Numbered from the stretch's first letter, positions 1 through 8,003 are shown. The stretch: DNA of 64,000 bases from Acetobacter vaccinii (GCF_008365315.1 NZ_CP043506.1:2593001-2657000); one strand, 5' to 3'. A program made the numbers and translations. Notes: generated by a model not told the origin, from the letters alone.

Positions 1-3
1 TTT

Positions 4-31
4 CCTACAGGCGGCTGGAGCCACCTGTAGG
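4..31. repeat. Hairpin downstream of the acyltransferase gene
   Basis: Perfect 8-bp arms (4-11 and 24-31) enclose a second 4-bp stem (13-16 with 19-22). It lies just past the stop codon of the minus-strand gene ending at 40. No T tract follows on either strand inside the window, so it is not a textbook intrinsic terminator. It could still protect or end the transcript. Confidence 0.4.
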
Positions 32-39
32 GGTACCAT

Positions 40-1185
40 TCAGGGCAGAGTTTTTTCGTACATCCGGTGGCGCTTGTATGGCTCGGGGACAATCCGCTCG
101 ATCAGGTTCCGAAGGCCTTCATGGACTTCCAACACCCAACCCAGTTCAATCGTGCGATAGGGCAGAACATGCCCTCGGCGCATCAGTTCATCAATAATCA
201 GCGCTGGCAGCATGGCCCGCAGGGCTGTCGCGAGATATTTTTTACGAACCCCGAGCAAGACCACCCTGGCAGAATGAAACTCATGATTGAGAACACGGCT
301 GCCAAGCTTCAACCACCCAAGCGGTGACGGGCCACCACCCAGATCACCACAGACGTCAAACATGTTAGGCACCACGAGGGCAATGGCCGCGGGCTCACCA
401 TCCACTTCCGCCAGTACATATTGTTCCGGCCGCAGGACGGGCTTCAGTTCCTTGAGCAGGCTCTGCACTTCTTTTGCGGTCAGAGGGATATTGCCCCATG
501 TCCCGTCCCATGCGTCGTTATAAATTTCACGCAGGATTTCCGCGTCTTCCGCAACATGATCCATACGTAACCCACGCATGGTAATATTGCCCATGCGCTC
601 ACGCACGTTGAAAGGCAGGATATTGGCGCGTTCGGCTGCTGATCCTGTTTCCATACGGTAGGACAGCAGGTCCATGGCCTTTGTGTAACCTGCCTGCTCC
701 ACAGCATGCCCGAGGGAGACCGGGTGCCACGGCGTTCCGATCATGGGGATTTCATTCTGCCCCTCGATCATGACCCCGGACTGGCCATTACTGTTCAACG
801 TCCATGGACCACGCACACGCTCTATACCGCGCAGCTTCAGCCAGTGTTCGGCGGCTTCAATCAGGGGACCGACACACTCCGGCTCGGCCGTATCCAGAGC
901 ACCAAAAAAGCCTGTGCGGGGACCTTCCTGCTTAAGGGCAAACGCATCAATATGCGCCGAAATCCGGCCAACAGGCTTGCCATCACGCCAGGCCAGAAAG
1001 TAGCAGGCAAAGCCATGTTCAAAAAAAGGTGCCTTGCTGGGTGAAAGCAGCCCGCGGGATTCCATATCCAAAGGTGGAACATAACCGGACAGGCCATCGT
1101 AAAGAAGGCGTGGAAGCTTTATAAAGAGGGATTGCTGGCGGAAGCCCGAAACAGGAGAGACGATAATCTGATTCGGGGAAGGCAT
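40..1185 (-). CDS. GNAT-fold N-acyltransferase, candidate bacterial ceramide synthase
   Basis: This 381-residue soluble protein has no signal peptide. Acetyltransferase-like segments are visible (near 60-95 YFLAWRDGKPVGRISA; near 255-270 AEVDGEPAAIALVVPN), with a conserved-looking middle GPWTLNSNGQSGVM around 125-138. From memory, such proteins are often mislabelled dATP pyrophosphohydrolase, and the Caulobacter member of this kind is the acyltransferase that N-acylates sphinganine or 3-keto-sphinganine (bCerS). Acetic acid bacteria make ceramides, and the divergent neighbour is a short-chain reductase followed by a lipid-hydroxylase-like gene. Ceramide synthesis is therefore a reasonable inference, but the acyl acceptor cannot be read from sequence. 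The ATG at 1185-1183 lies 74 bp from the GTG of the divergent reductase. The GNAT fold is fairly secure; the ceramide role is a hypothesis. Confidence 0.7.
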   Translation of the reverse strand: MPSPNQIIVSPVSGFRQQSLFIKLPRLLYDGLSGYVPPLDMESRGLLSPSKAPFFEHGFACYFLAWRDGKPVGRISAHIDAFALKQEGPRTGFFGALDTAEPECVGPLIEAAEHWLKLRGIERVRGPWTLNSNGQSGVMIEGQNEIPMIGTPWHPVSLGHAVEQAGYTKAMDLLSYRMETGSAAERANILPFNVRERMGNITMRGLRMDHVAEDAEILREIYNDAWDGTWGNIPLTAKEVQSLLKELKPVLRPEQYVLAEVDGEPAAIALVVPNMFDVCGDLGGGPSPLGWLKLGSRVLNHEFHSARVVLLGVRKKYLATALRAMLPALIIDELMRRGHVLPYRTIELGWVLEVHEGLRNLIERIVPEPYKRHRMYEKTLP

Positions 1186-1259
1186 TGCCGCTTCATCCTC
1201 TGGACCTGAAAAACATCAGGGGTGATGCCTCATTCCGCTTGAATGGGAAAGGAAAAAAT

Positions 1260-2063
1260 GTGACCTCCGTTACAGTCGCACCAGGAGTTTCACGCTCCAT
1301 CCTTATAACAGGGGCCAGTGGCGGCATTGGCATGGAGTTGGCGCGCCATTACGCAGCCCCAGGCCGCACGCTGGTTTTATGGGGCAGAAATGCCGAGCGC
1401 CTGGCCGAAATTGCAACGCGTTGCTGCGCCAATGGCGCACGCGTTTTTACCCGGCAGGTTGATCTACAGGATGGCAATGCAGCCTTGACGGCCTTCGCAC
1501 AGGACGATGCCACACACGAGTTAGACCTTGTTATCCTGGGGGCAGGTCTGTCTGATATTCAGAGCATGGACAGCAAGACGGAAGAGCCTGAAAAAGTGCT
1601 CCAGCTCGCGTTGGTCAACTATGCCACACCAGTCAGCCTGGCCACGGCCGCAGCACGCGCCATGATGGCCCGCAAAGGTGGGCGTATTGCCCTGATCGGC
1701 TCCGTAGCCGGGATGTACGAACTCCCCTTCGCAGCCTCCTACAGCAGCTCCAAGGCTGGTCTGGCTTTTTTTGCCAAGGCCGCTCGACTGGCCTGGCGGC
1801 AGCATGGGGTATCCCTGACGCTCATCGCCCCCGGTTTTGTCAACACAGCCATGAGCCAGAGGCTTGAAGGCCCACGGCCTTTCCTGGTGTCCCCCCGGCA
1901 TGCGGCCCGTGTTATTGCCCGCGCCGTTGCCCGTCAGCAGGCTGAGTATATCTTCCCATGGCCATTCAGGGTGCTGAACGTACTCGTGCGCCTGGTGCCA
2001 CAAAGCCTGCGGGAACGTATTCTCCTACGTCTTGCCGTTGGCCAGAAGGAGAGTAAACGCTAA
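1260..2063 (+). CDS. Short-chain dehydrogenase/reductase, possibly 3-ketosphinganine-reductase-like
   Basis: This is a classical SDR of 267 residues. It has the nucleotide-binding TGASGGIG near the N terminus, a catalytic Ser148 (GSVAG), and the YxxxK pair Tyr161/Lys165 (YSSSK). The last about 35 residues are amphipathic and rich in aromatic and Leu residues (YIFPWPFRVLNVLVRL). Membrane-associated SDRs acting on long-chain lipids often show this. The GTG start at 1260 is chosen because AAGGA sits about 8 nt upstream and the SDR core begins directly after; an in-frame TTG at 1185 would add 25 residues without SDR character. It is divergent from the acyltransferase and precedes the dioxygenase. 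Reduction of a 3-keto-sphingoid base is inferred from context only. Confidence 0.8.
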   Translation: MTSVTVAPGVSRSILITGASGGIGMELARHYAAPGRTLVLWGRNAERLAEIATRCCANGARVFTRQVDLQDGNAALTAFAQDDATHELDLVILGAGLSDIQSMDSKTEEPEKVLQLALVNYATPVSLATAAARAMMARKGGRIALIGSVAGMYELPFAASYSSSKAGLAFFAKAARLAWRQHGVSLTLIAPGFVNTAMSQRLEGPRPFLVSPRHAARVIARAVARQQAEYIFPWPFRVLNVLVRLVPQSLRERILLRLAVGQKESKR

Positions 2064-2084
2064 CAGCGCACCTAGTATTTTATC

Positions 2085-2155
2085 TTTCTGTTCATCAATG
2101 TATGTATTCATGATGCATGATGAACAGAAAGCATCATGATCTTTTTGAGAAAGAT
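2085..2155. repeat. Interlocking palindromes ahead of the dioxygenase gene
   Basis: Three inverted repeats overlap in the 115-bp gap. A perfect 13-bp pair is 2085-2097 with 2118-2130. A perfect 9-bp pair is 2108-2116 with 2131-2139. A 6-bp pair is 2139-2144 with 2150-2155. The 5' arm of the second lies in the loop of the first, so the two stems compete. No T tract follows. They lie 24-94 nt before the dioxygenase ATG. They could act in mRNA as alternative structures or in DNA as a regulator site. Confidence 0.6.
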
Positions 2156-2178
2156 GCACAGAACAAAGACTACACAAG

Positions 2179-2940
2179 ATGAGTGTCATAAAAGAACCCA
2201 CCCAAAAACGGCTTCTCGGGCGCAAATCTCTCTTTCAGATCGGCAAAGATCTGCGGCCACGGCTGGATCGCCTGATTATGAAAGACTCTCTACTCTCTGA
2301 TCAGGCTGTGTTTGATCGCAATACATTCAAGTGGATTGGCCTGCTGGAACAGAACTGGCAGCAGATCCGTGATGAAGCAACACGCATCAATACCGCCGAG
2401 ATTCCCTCATTGGGGGAAATCTCACCCGACCATGGCCGTATTGCCGCTGACCGGCGCTGGCGTTCGTTTTTTCTAACCGGCTATGGCTATAAACGGGCTG
2501 AAAACTGTGCGCGCGTGCCTTTGACCTCGACCCTAATTGAACAGATTCCAGGGTTGGTTACAGCCGTGTTCTCGGTGCTGGAAGCGGGATGCCATATTCC
2601 CCGCCACTACGGCATGACCAAGGGGATGCTGACCTATCACCTCCCGTTGAAAGTTCCGAAGGATAGGGAGCATTGCTGGATTCAGATTGAGGATAAAGAC
2701 GGGTTGAAGGTCCACCCATGGGCGGAAGGACAGTCCTTGCTGTTTGATGATACCTACAATCATGAAGTCTGGAACAACACAACGGAAGACCGTTATGTTC
2801 TCCTCATTCAGGTCCAGCGACCGTGCCGGGGCTTGGCCCGTATTGTGTTGAAAACATTCCTGTGGGCCGTCAGACATTCGCGCTTTGTGCAGGATATCAA
2901 ACAGCACCTCGATAACCGCAGGGATACAGCCGCAGCCTAA
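2179..2940 (+). CDS. Aspartyl/asparaginyl beta-hydroxylase (LpxO-like) Fe(II)/2-oxoglutarate dioxygenase
   Basis: This 253-residue protein has the features of the aspartyl/asparaginyl beta-hydroxylase family: His139 and His143 in HIPRHYG, His154 in YHLPL, the segment LLFDDTYNHEVWNNT with His195, and the following Arg of EDRYVLL. LpxO, which 2-hydroxylates a secondary acyl chain of lipid A, belongs to this family and is about 300 residues long. Acetic acid bacteria carry 2-hydroxy fatty acids in ceramides and lipid A. Placed after an SDR and near a candidate ceramide synthase, it most plausibly 2-hydroxylates a lipid acyl chain; peptide hydroxylation is an alternative. The ATG at 2179 has only a weak ribosome-binding site. 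The C terminus has a hydrophobic patch (LARIVLKTFLWAVRH) that could touch the membrane. Confidence 0.8.
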   Translation: MSVIKEPTQKRLLGRKSLFQIGKDLRPRLDRLIMKDSLLSDQAVFDRNTFKWIGLLEQNWQQIRDEATRINTAEIPSLGEISPDHGRIAADRRWRSFFLTGYGYKRAENCARVPLTSTLIEQIPGLVTAVFSVLEAGCHIPRHYGMTKGMLTYHLPLKVPKDREHCWIQIEDKDGLKVHPWAEGQSLLFDDTYNHEVWNNTTEDRYVLLIQVQRPCRGLARIVLKTFLWAVRHSRFVQDIKQHLDNRRDTAAA

Positions 2941-2955
2941 TCCTTAGACCTCATA

Positions 2956-2980
2956 AGGGGAGGGGTCTCTGACCTCTCCT
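2956..2980. terminator. Possible stem-loop after the dioxygenase gene
   Basis: An 8-bp stem (2956-2963 with 2973-2980, one G-T pair) begins 15 bp after the stop codon. The sequence that follows is A-rich rather than T-rich, so ordinary Rho-independent termination on the plus strand is doubtful. Confidence 0.3.
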
Positions 2981-3099
2981 GCAAAAAAGGCTACATATCC
3001 CTTTGGTACGCGTGCTGGTAAGAAAGGGAAGGGGGTGTTGGCACGCAACCGCCATAGCCAACCTGCACCGACTGAGTGCCCTAGGATCAAAGAGTCACA

Positions 3100-3618
3100 A
3101 TGACAGTACGCAGCATCGTCCCCTTTCCAGACCCAAGGTTACGGCAGGTCGCCCACACGGTTACAGTTTTTGATGGTCAGCTACGCCTCTTAGCCGCTGA
3201 CATTACCGAAACCATGCGCTTGGCGCCGGGGATCGGGATGACTGCATCGCATATCGGTGTAGCCCAGCGTGTTTATGTTCTTGAACTGCCTGAGGACGTG
3301 CAGCCACAAACCTATGTTAACCCGGAAATTACCTGGCTTTCGGACGAAACCGCCCAGAATGAGGAAGGCAGTGTTTCCATGCCCGGCGTGACTGAATTGG
3401 TCACAAGATCTTGCAGAGTAACAGTCCGCTATCAGGATATTAACGGGAATGAGCAGCTTGAGCATGCTGATGGCCTACGTGCCATTTGCCATCAGCATGA
3501 AATAGATCAGTTAAACGGTCTATTCTGGACACAGAAGCTCTCCAGCCTGCGCCGGAACCGCCTTATGGCGCGCTACAAAAAGCTGCACACTATGAAGAAG
3601 GTTGCAGAACACACATAA
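3100..3618 (+). CDS. Peptide deformylase paralogue lacking metal ligands
   Basis: A deformylase fold is recognisable over all 172 residues, but the three signature motifs are degraded. Motif I, normally GxGLAAxQ, reads GIGMTASH (44-51), losing the Gln. Motif II, normally EGCLS, reads EGSVS (89-93), so the metal-binding Cys is Ser91. Motif III, normally HExDH, reads HEIDQ (133-137): His133 and catalytic Glu134 remain but the second His ligand is Gln137. Canonical PDF binds Fe/Zn through Cys and both His residues, so classical N-formyl removal is unlikely. I have an impression, unverified, that similar variants occur in other Acetobacteraceae. A true def gene would be expected elsewhere. It stands alone on the plus strand, 159 bp after the dioxygenase. 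Role unknown. Confidence 0.85.
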   Translation: MTVRSIVPFPDPRLRQVAHTVTVFDGQLRLLAADITETMRLAPGIGMTASHIGVAQRVYVLELPEDVQPQTYVNPEITWLSDETAQNEEGSVSMPGVTELVTRSCRVTVRYQDINGNEQLEHADGLRAICHQHEIDQLNGLFWTQKLSSLRRNRLMARYKKLHTMKKVAEHT

Positions 3619-3642
3619 CGCTCCGGCAGTTCCAAGAGCAGG

Positions 3643-4413
3643 TTAAGCCTCAGGCTTCAGCCATGCCACTATTGAAATCGGAAAGTAGAAGTGGATCCCA
3701 TCCTCCGCTTTCCAGGCCCCCATTCCCAAGCGATTCTGCCCGCCTGCTATATCTTCTGCAAACAGATCATTCAGAGCCGACCAGTCTTCTGGCGCCACCT
3801 GATCCTGTAACCGTGATTCCAGGCGGTATTGTTGTGTCAGCAAAAGCTGCAAACCTGCGTCGGCGCCCAATGACAATAATTGTGGCAACGTCAGTGCGCT
3901 GGTATGTGACGGGTCCCGTAAGGTTTCCGCCTGATCATAGCCCGTCTGGCACTTTGGGGCTGGCATTGCATCAATCACAATAATCCGCCCACCGGGGCGA
4001 CAGACACGCACCATTTCCGACAAAACGTTTCCAGGCACCTGCATGTGGTGGAAGCTGTACCGCGTTATAACGCGGTCAAAGCTTGCTGTCCGGAATGGCA
4101 GAGCCTGCGCATCACTAATATAGTAGTCCACAGCCACATTCATGCTGGCTGCACGCAGTTGCGCCTGTTCGATCATGGCAGGCGTCAGGTCAATGGCGGT
4201 CACCTGCACCCCGGCCTGTGCCAGTTCACAAGCAACAATTCCCGGCCCACAGGCAACATCCAGCACGTTCATACCTGCATTTACTGAACAGGCAGCTAGT
4301 GTCTGTGCCATGCTTTCCGCCTCAGCATGAATAGGCAGATCGGCAAAAGGCTTTGCCCAGCGTGTAAACTGCGCGACGATGCGTGCATCATGAGATGGAG
4401 CAATATCTGACAT
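3643..4413 (-). CDS. Class I SAM-dependent methyltransferase (UbiE/Methyltransf_11 type)
   Basis: This 256-residue soluble enzyme has the SAM-binding motif I VLDVACGPG near residue 50, an acidic motif II (VTAIDLTPAMI), the SDAQALPF segment, and SFHHM followed by VCRPGGRIIVID. This is the pattern of UbiE-like small-molecule methyltransferases, but the true ubiE is elsewhere in the window (19764-20546). The substrate is unknown. It is divergent from an AraC regulator starting 71 bp away, which may control it. Confidence 0.8.
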   Translation of the reverse strand: MSDIAPSHDARIVAQFTRWAKPFADLPIHAEAESMAQTLAACSVNAGMNVLDVACGPGIVACELAQAGVQVTAIDLTPAMIEQAQLRAASMNVAVDYYISDAQALPFRTASFDRVITRYSFHHMQVPGNVLSEMVRVCRPGGRIIVIDAMPAPKCQTGYDQAETLRDPSHTSALTLPQLLSLGADAGLQLLLTQQYRLESRLQDQVAPEDWSALNDLFAEDIAGGQNRLGMGAWKAEDGIHFYFPISIVAWLKPEA

Positions 4414-4484
4414 CTTCTTTCCTTTCCCTTATGGGGTCAGAATAAAGATGGTAGCGTTGACCGACTAACGCCTGGCGGCCAAAA

Positions 4485-5321
4485 ATGAGCGGATATCGGC
4501 CAATGAAAAACCTGACATCCAGCGAGACACACACCGTTATCGTTGGAAATCAGCTTGATGGTCGCGGCAACCCCGGTTTTGCATTCCGCAACCCTTCCGC
4601 ACCCATCTTCTATGACTGGCATGACCACCCTTGCCACCAGATCACCTACGCCAAACGTGGGGTTACTCAAATTGAGGGGCCAGATGGCTGGCACCTTCTC
4701 CCCACCGCACATGCCATCTGGATTCCTGCGGAAACCCGCCACCGGACCATGATCCGCAATCTGGATGGAGTATCCGTCTACTTTGACCCCACACACTTCC
4801 CTGCGGACCATCCCGCGCAGATCCTGACTTTCCCCGTGACCGCCATGCTCAAGGAAATGCTGTTTTATACTCTACGCTGGCCTGCCGGGGCCACAGAGCA
4901 GCACCCTGTTGCACAGAGTTTTTTCCATACTCTGAGCCTGCTGTGTCTGGAGCACATGCTGGCAAAACATGAAGGTGTTTTCAGGCTCCCACGCGCCACA
5001 AACCCATCTCTCATACGCGCAATGGATACGACGCTAGCAGATCCGGGATCTGCCAACCTTGCACTCGCCCTGAAACAAGCGGGCATGTCTGAGCGGAGTT
5101 TTCGCCGCCACTTTCATGATGAAACAGGCATGACATGGCAGGAATGGGCAACACAGGCGCGCCTTTTCCGTGCGGCAACCATGCTGGCAGAGGGGCTACG
5201 CGTCACCGATGTGGCGGCTGAGGTCGGCTATGCATCCCTTAGTGCCTTTGCCAAGGCATTTACGCAGTTGTTCGGTATGTCACCCACCCATTACCGAAAA
5301 CTTCAAACAGGGAATGAATGA
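4485..5321 (+). CDS. AraC-family transcriptional regulator with N-terminal cupin
   Basis: Residues about 40-110 look like a cupin sensor (DWHDHPCHQITYAKRG, then IWIPAETRHR). The C-terminal about 100 residues contain the two AraC helix-turn-helices: LALALKQAGMSERSFRRHF and VTDVAAEVGYASLSAFAKAF, ending in the usual FGMSPTHYRK. Length 278 is normal for one-domain-sensor AraC proteins. A second ATG at 4503 would remove six residues; neither start has a strong ribosome-binding site. The methyltransferase gene is divergent from it and is the obvious candidate target. Effector unknown. Confidence 0.85.
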   Translation: MSGYRPMKNLTSSETHTVIVGNQLDGRGNPGFAFRNPSAPIFYDWHDHPCHQITYAKRGVTQIEGPDGWHLLPTAHAIWIPAETRHRTMIRNLDGVSVYFDPTHFPADHPAQILTFPVTAMLKEMLFYTLRWPAGATEQHPVAQSFFHTLSLLCLEHMLAKHEGVFRLPRATNPSLIRAMDTTLADPGSANLALALKQAGMSERSFRRHFHDETGMTWQEWATQARLFRAATMLAEGLRVTDVAAEVGYASLSAFAKAFTQLFGMSPTHYRKLQTGNE

Positions 5322-5362
5322 CCGGGAGTGAGGCAATCTCTGGTTGTCTGTGCCGCCGCAAT

Positions 5363-5422
5363 AAAAAACCTGCCCAACCAAGGCGTATTCAAAACAGAAT
5401 ACACCAAAGTCGAGCAGGCTTT
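5363..5422. terminator. Possible bidirectional stem-loop between convergent genes
   Basis: An inner 6-bp perfect stem (5385-5390 with 5397-5402) sits inside an outer CCTGC/GCAGG pairing. The outer arms are flanked by an A run on the left (about 5363-5368) and TTTAT on the right. The location between the end of the AraC gene and the end of the dehydrogenase gene fits a shared terminator. The long imperfect stem lowers confidence. Confidence 0.4.
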
Positions 5423-5461
5423 ATCAGTCAGACATCAAGGAAGAATAGAAATCCCTGAGTC

Positions 5462-6853
5462 TCAGAACGGTGCGTCGATGTCCACAACATCAATCAGCTT
5501 GTGATTGACGAATTCCTTGATCCCCAGACCAATCAGTTCACGGCCATAGCCCGAACGTGCCACACCGCCGAAGGGCAGGTCGGCTTTAACCATTGTCGGG
5601 TGGTTTACAAACACCATGCCGGTGTAAATGCGCCGCGCAACAGCCACACCACGCTTCGTATCACGCGTGAACACCGACCCACCAAGCCCGTAGGGTGAGT
5701 CATTGGCAATACGCACCGCATCATCTTCATCCTTGGCGCGGTAAAGCTGCGTCACAGGGCCAAAGAACTCCCAGTGCCGGGCCGGATTGTTGTTTTCCAG
5801 GCCCGTCATCAGCAGCGGCTGCACAAACGCGCCCTTCTCGGGCACGGCCGAACCGATAACCTCGACAACAGCACCCAGCTTACGGGCTTCTTCAACCTGC
5901 TTGAGCAGATCATCCGCAGCTTTCTGAGAAGACAGGGGAGCCAGCGTTGTTGCGGCATCCAGCGGGTCACCCGCACGCAGTTCGGCCACACCTTTTTTGT
6001 ACAGCTCAAGGAAGCGGTCATAGATCGCATCCACAACAATCAGGCGCTTGGCAGAAACGCAAACCTGACCTGCGTTCCAGTGGCGGCCAAAGACTGCCCA
6101 ACGCACGGCCTTTTCAAGGTCGGCATCTTCCAGAACAATAAAGGCATCAGCCCCACCCAGTTCCATGGTAGCTTTCTTCAGCGCCTTACCGGCGATGGAA
6201 GCCACAACGGCACCAGCCCCTTCAGACCCTGTAAGAGCAACACCACACACGCGCGGGTCGTTCAGCACCACCTCGGTATGATGGCGGGCCATATACAGGT
6301 TGCGGAAGGCCCCAGCAGGCAGACCAGCCTTTTCCATCAGCGTGTCAAAGGCTGCGGCACACTGCGGCACATTGGAAGCATGCTTGAGCAGAACCGTATT
6401 ACCAGCCGACAACTGCGGCGCGATGATGCGAGCAATCTGGTAGTACGGGAAGTTCCAGGGCTCGATCGCCAGCACGATACCCTGCGGCTCATGCACCAGA
6501 ATGGCATTGCCTTCTTCCGGTTTTTTAACCGGCAGCGCCTCTGCTTCCAGCAGTCGCTCGGCATGTTCAGCGTAGTATTCAAAAATTTCGGCAGACAGGA
6601 TCACTTCTGCCTTGGCTTCCGCCAGCAGCTTGCCCATTTCCAGGGTCAGAACACGGGCGTATTCGTCCAGATTATCACGCAGGATGGTTGCTGCTGCGGT
6701 CATAACCTTAGCGCGTTCGGCAAAAGATGTCTGACGCCATGCCAGATAGGCATTATAAGCGCCATCAAGAGCCGCCTGAACTTCCTGGTCAGTTGCGTCA
6801 GGGAAAACCTTAAGGGTTTCACCAGTGTACGGGTTGGTTGTGGCGTATGCCAT
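5462..6853 (-). CDS. NAD(P)-dependent succinate-semialdehyde dehydrogenase-type aldehyde dehydrogenase
   Basis: This is a 463-residue ALDH superfamily enzyme. It has IEPWNFPYYQ at the cofactor site, GSEGAGAVVA, the general-base Glu in MELGGADAF, and the nucleophile Cys in NAGQVCVSAKR. Its spacing and length match E. coli Sad/YneI better than the longer GabD, so oxidation of succinic semialdehyde to succinate is the best guess. In acetic acid bacteria such an enzyme can complete a bypass from 2-oxoglutarate to succinate. Other aliphatic aldehydes remain possible. The gene is divergent from an AraC regulator across a 208-bp region holding repeated sites. It is translated from ATG at 6853 with an AAGGAG-like site just upstream. 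Confidence 0.8.
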   Translation of the reverse strand: MAYATTNPYTGETLKVFPDATDQEVQAALDGAYNAYLAWRQTSFAERAKVMTAAATILRDNLDEYARVLTLEMGKLLAEAKAEVILSAEIFEYYAEHAERLLEAEALPVKKPEEGNAILVHEPQGIVLAIEPWNFPYYQIARIIAPQLSAGNTVLLKHASNVPQCAAAFDTLMEKAGLPAGAFRNLYMARHHTEVVLNDPRVCGVALTGSEGAGAVVASIAGKALKKATMELGGADAFIVLEDADLEKAVRWAVFGRHWNAGQVCVSAKRLIVVDAIYDRFLELYKKGVAELRAGDPLDAATTLAPLSSQKAADDLLKQVEEARKLGAVVEVIGSAVPEKGAFVQPLLMTGLENNNPARHWEFFGPVTQLYRAKDEDDAVRIANDSPYGLGGSVFTRDTKRGVAVARRIYTGMVFVNHPTMVKADLPFGGVARSGYGRELIGLGIKEFVNHKLIDVVDIDAPF

Positions 6854-6931
6854 GACTTAAATCTCCTTTAACATAAGGCTGTTGGCAGCATGCGATAGCT
6901 ACCCGTGATGCGGTAGAGCAATTCTGCCCAC

Positions 6932-7037
6932 TTCTTGCCTTATCCGCTCAGTCGTGAATGTTGCTGTCTTTTGACCTATGCTATTTTTGCCATAATTCTT
7001 GCCTTATCCTATTTTCCTTGAAATTATCGGATAGGCA
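6932..7037. promoter_or_regulatory. Repeated operator-like sites between the aldehyde dehydrogenase and araC-type genes
   Basis: The 14-mer TTCTTGCCTTATCC occurs twice in direct orientation, at 6932-6945 and 6996-7009 (64 bp apart, about six helical turns). A shortened copy, TGCCTATCC, lies on the minus strand at 7037-7029. AraC-family proteins typically bind spaced half-sites and loop DNA. The placement between divergent genes suggests the regulator at 7062 binds here and controls both promoters. Binding is inferred. Confidence 0.6.
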
Positions 7038-7061
7038 CTTCTTTCCGTCGGGTTTCAGAGC

Positions 7062-8003
7062 ATGACAGATGTGAGCAGTCATTTGGCTGAACTGCAACGT
7101 ATGACGCTGCATCATTGCCGGAAATCGAGTGTTATAACAGCCATACCAGAATTAACACTCTACCGGGCAGAGGCTTTGAGCGAGCCACTGCCATTTGTTT
7201 CTGAACCCAAGGTTTACGTTATTGTGCAGGGTCGCCAGCAGATCATGCTGCGCGACAAGGTGTTTGATTACGATGCCAGCCACTATCTGGTCACTGCAGT
7301 GGACCTCCCTGTAGCCGGGTGCATCACCCAAGCATCGCACGACCATCCTTATCTTGCACTGTGCCTGACACTGGACCCCGCACAAATTGCGGAGCTGTTA
7401 CTGGCTGTGAATGACAGGCAGGTTGACCCCTATCAGGCATGCATCATGGGCATGGGGCTAAGTCCGCTCAACACCCACATTACCGGCCCCTTGCTGCGCC
7501 TGATGAGTCTGCTGGATCAACCCGAGGACATTTCCATCCTGAAACCCTTGATTATCAAGGAACTGCTTTACCGCCTGCTACAGGGGGACCAAGGATGCGC
7601 CCTGAAACAGATCGCAACAGCAGGCAGCAGCCTGTCCCAGATCAACCGCGCTATTCACTGGATTGCCCGCCATTTCATGCATGCTTTTGACATCGCTGAC
7701 GTCGCAGGGATTGCGGGGATGAGTCTGTCCACCTTCCACCGCCATTTTCGGGCCGCAACCAACATGAGTCCCATGCAGTACCGTACCCACCTGCGCCTCC
7801 AAGAAGCGCGGCGCCGTATGGTCAGTGAACACATCGACGCAGCACAGGCCGCATTTTCTGTCGGCTATGAAAGCCCATCACAATTCAGTCGCGAATACAA
7901 AAGAATGTTCGGCCGCCCACCCGCACAGGATGTCAAAGCTGTTGGCGTGTCGCAGGACGCAGAGGCGGCACCGAACATCAAAAGGGCAGGGGGTCTATCT
8001 TAA
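7062..8003 (+). CDS. AraC-family regulator (YqhC-like AraC_N domain)
   Basis: This 313-residue protein has an N-terminal AraC_N-type sensor (PKVYVIVQGRQQIMLRDKVF, HYLVTAVDLPVAG) and a C-terminal AraC DNA-binding region. The region includes FDIADVAGIAGMSLSTFHRHFR and the second helix-turn-helix AAFSVGYESPSQFSREYKRMFG. Family members next to aldehyde-metabolising genes (E. coli YqhC is the known example) respond to aldehyde stress. Here the divergent gene is an aldehyde dehydrogenase, so an aldehyde-responsive activator is a reasonable inference. The ATG at 7062 lies 24 bp after the last repeated site, so binding there could also autoregulate. Confidence 0.85.
   Translation: MTDVSSHLAELQRMTLHHCRKSSVITAIPELTLYRAEALSEPLPFVSEPKVYVIVQGRQQIMLRDKVFDYDASHYLVTAVDLPVAGCITQASHDHPYLALCLTLDPAQIAELLLAVNDRQVDPYQACIMGMGLSPLNTHITGPLLRLMSLLDQPEDISILKPLIIKELLYRLLQGDQGCALKQIATAGSSLSQINRAIHWIARHFMHAFDIADVAGIAGMSLSTFHRHFRAATNMSPMQYRTHLRLQEARRRMVSEHIDAAQAAFSVGYESPSQFSREYKRMFGRPPAQDVKAVGVSQDAEAAPNIKRAGGLS

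Noticed and set aside
5774..6871. A 365-codon open frame opposite the aldehyde dehydrogenase gene
   Set aside because: It is the antisense shadow of a GC-rich conserved gene, with no domain, no ribosome-binding site and low-complexity His/Gln/Arg composition.
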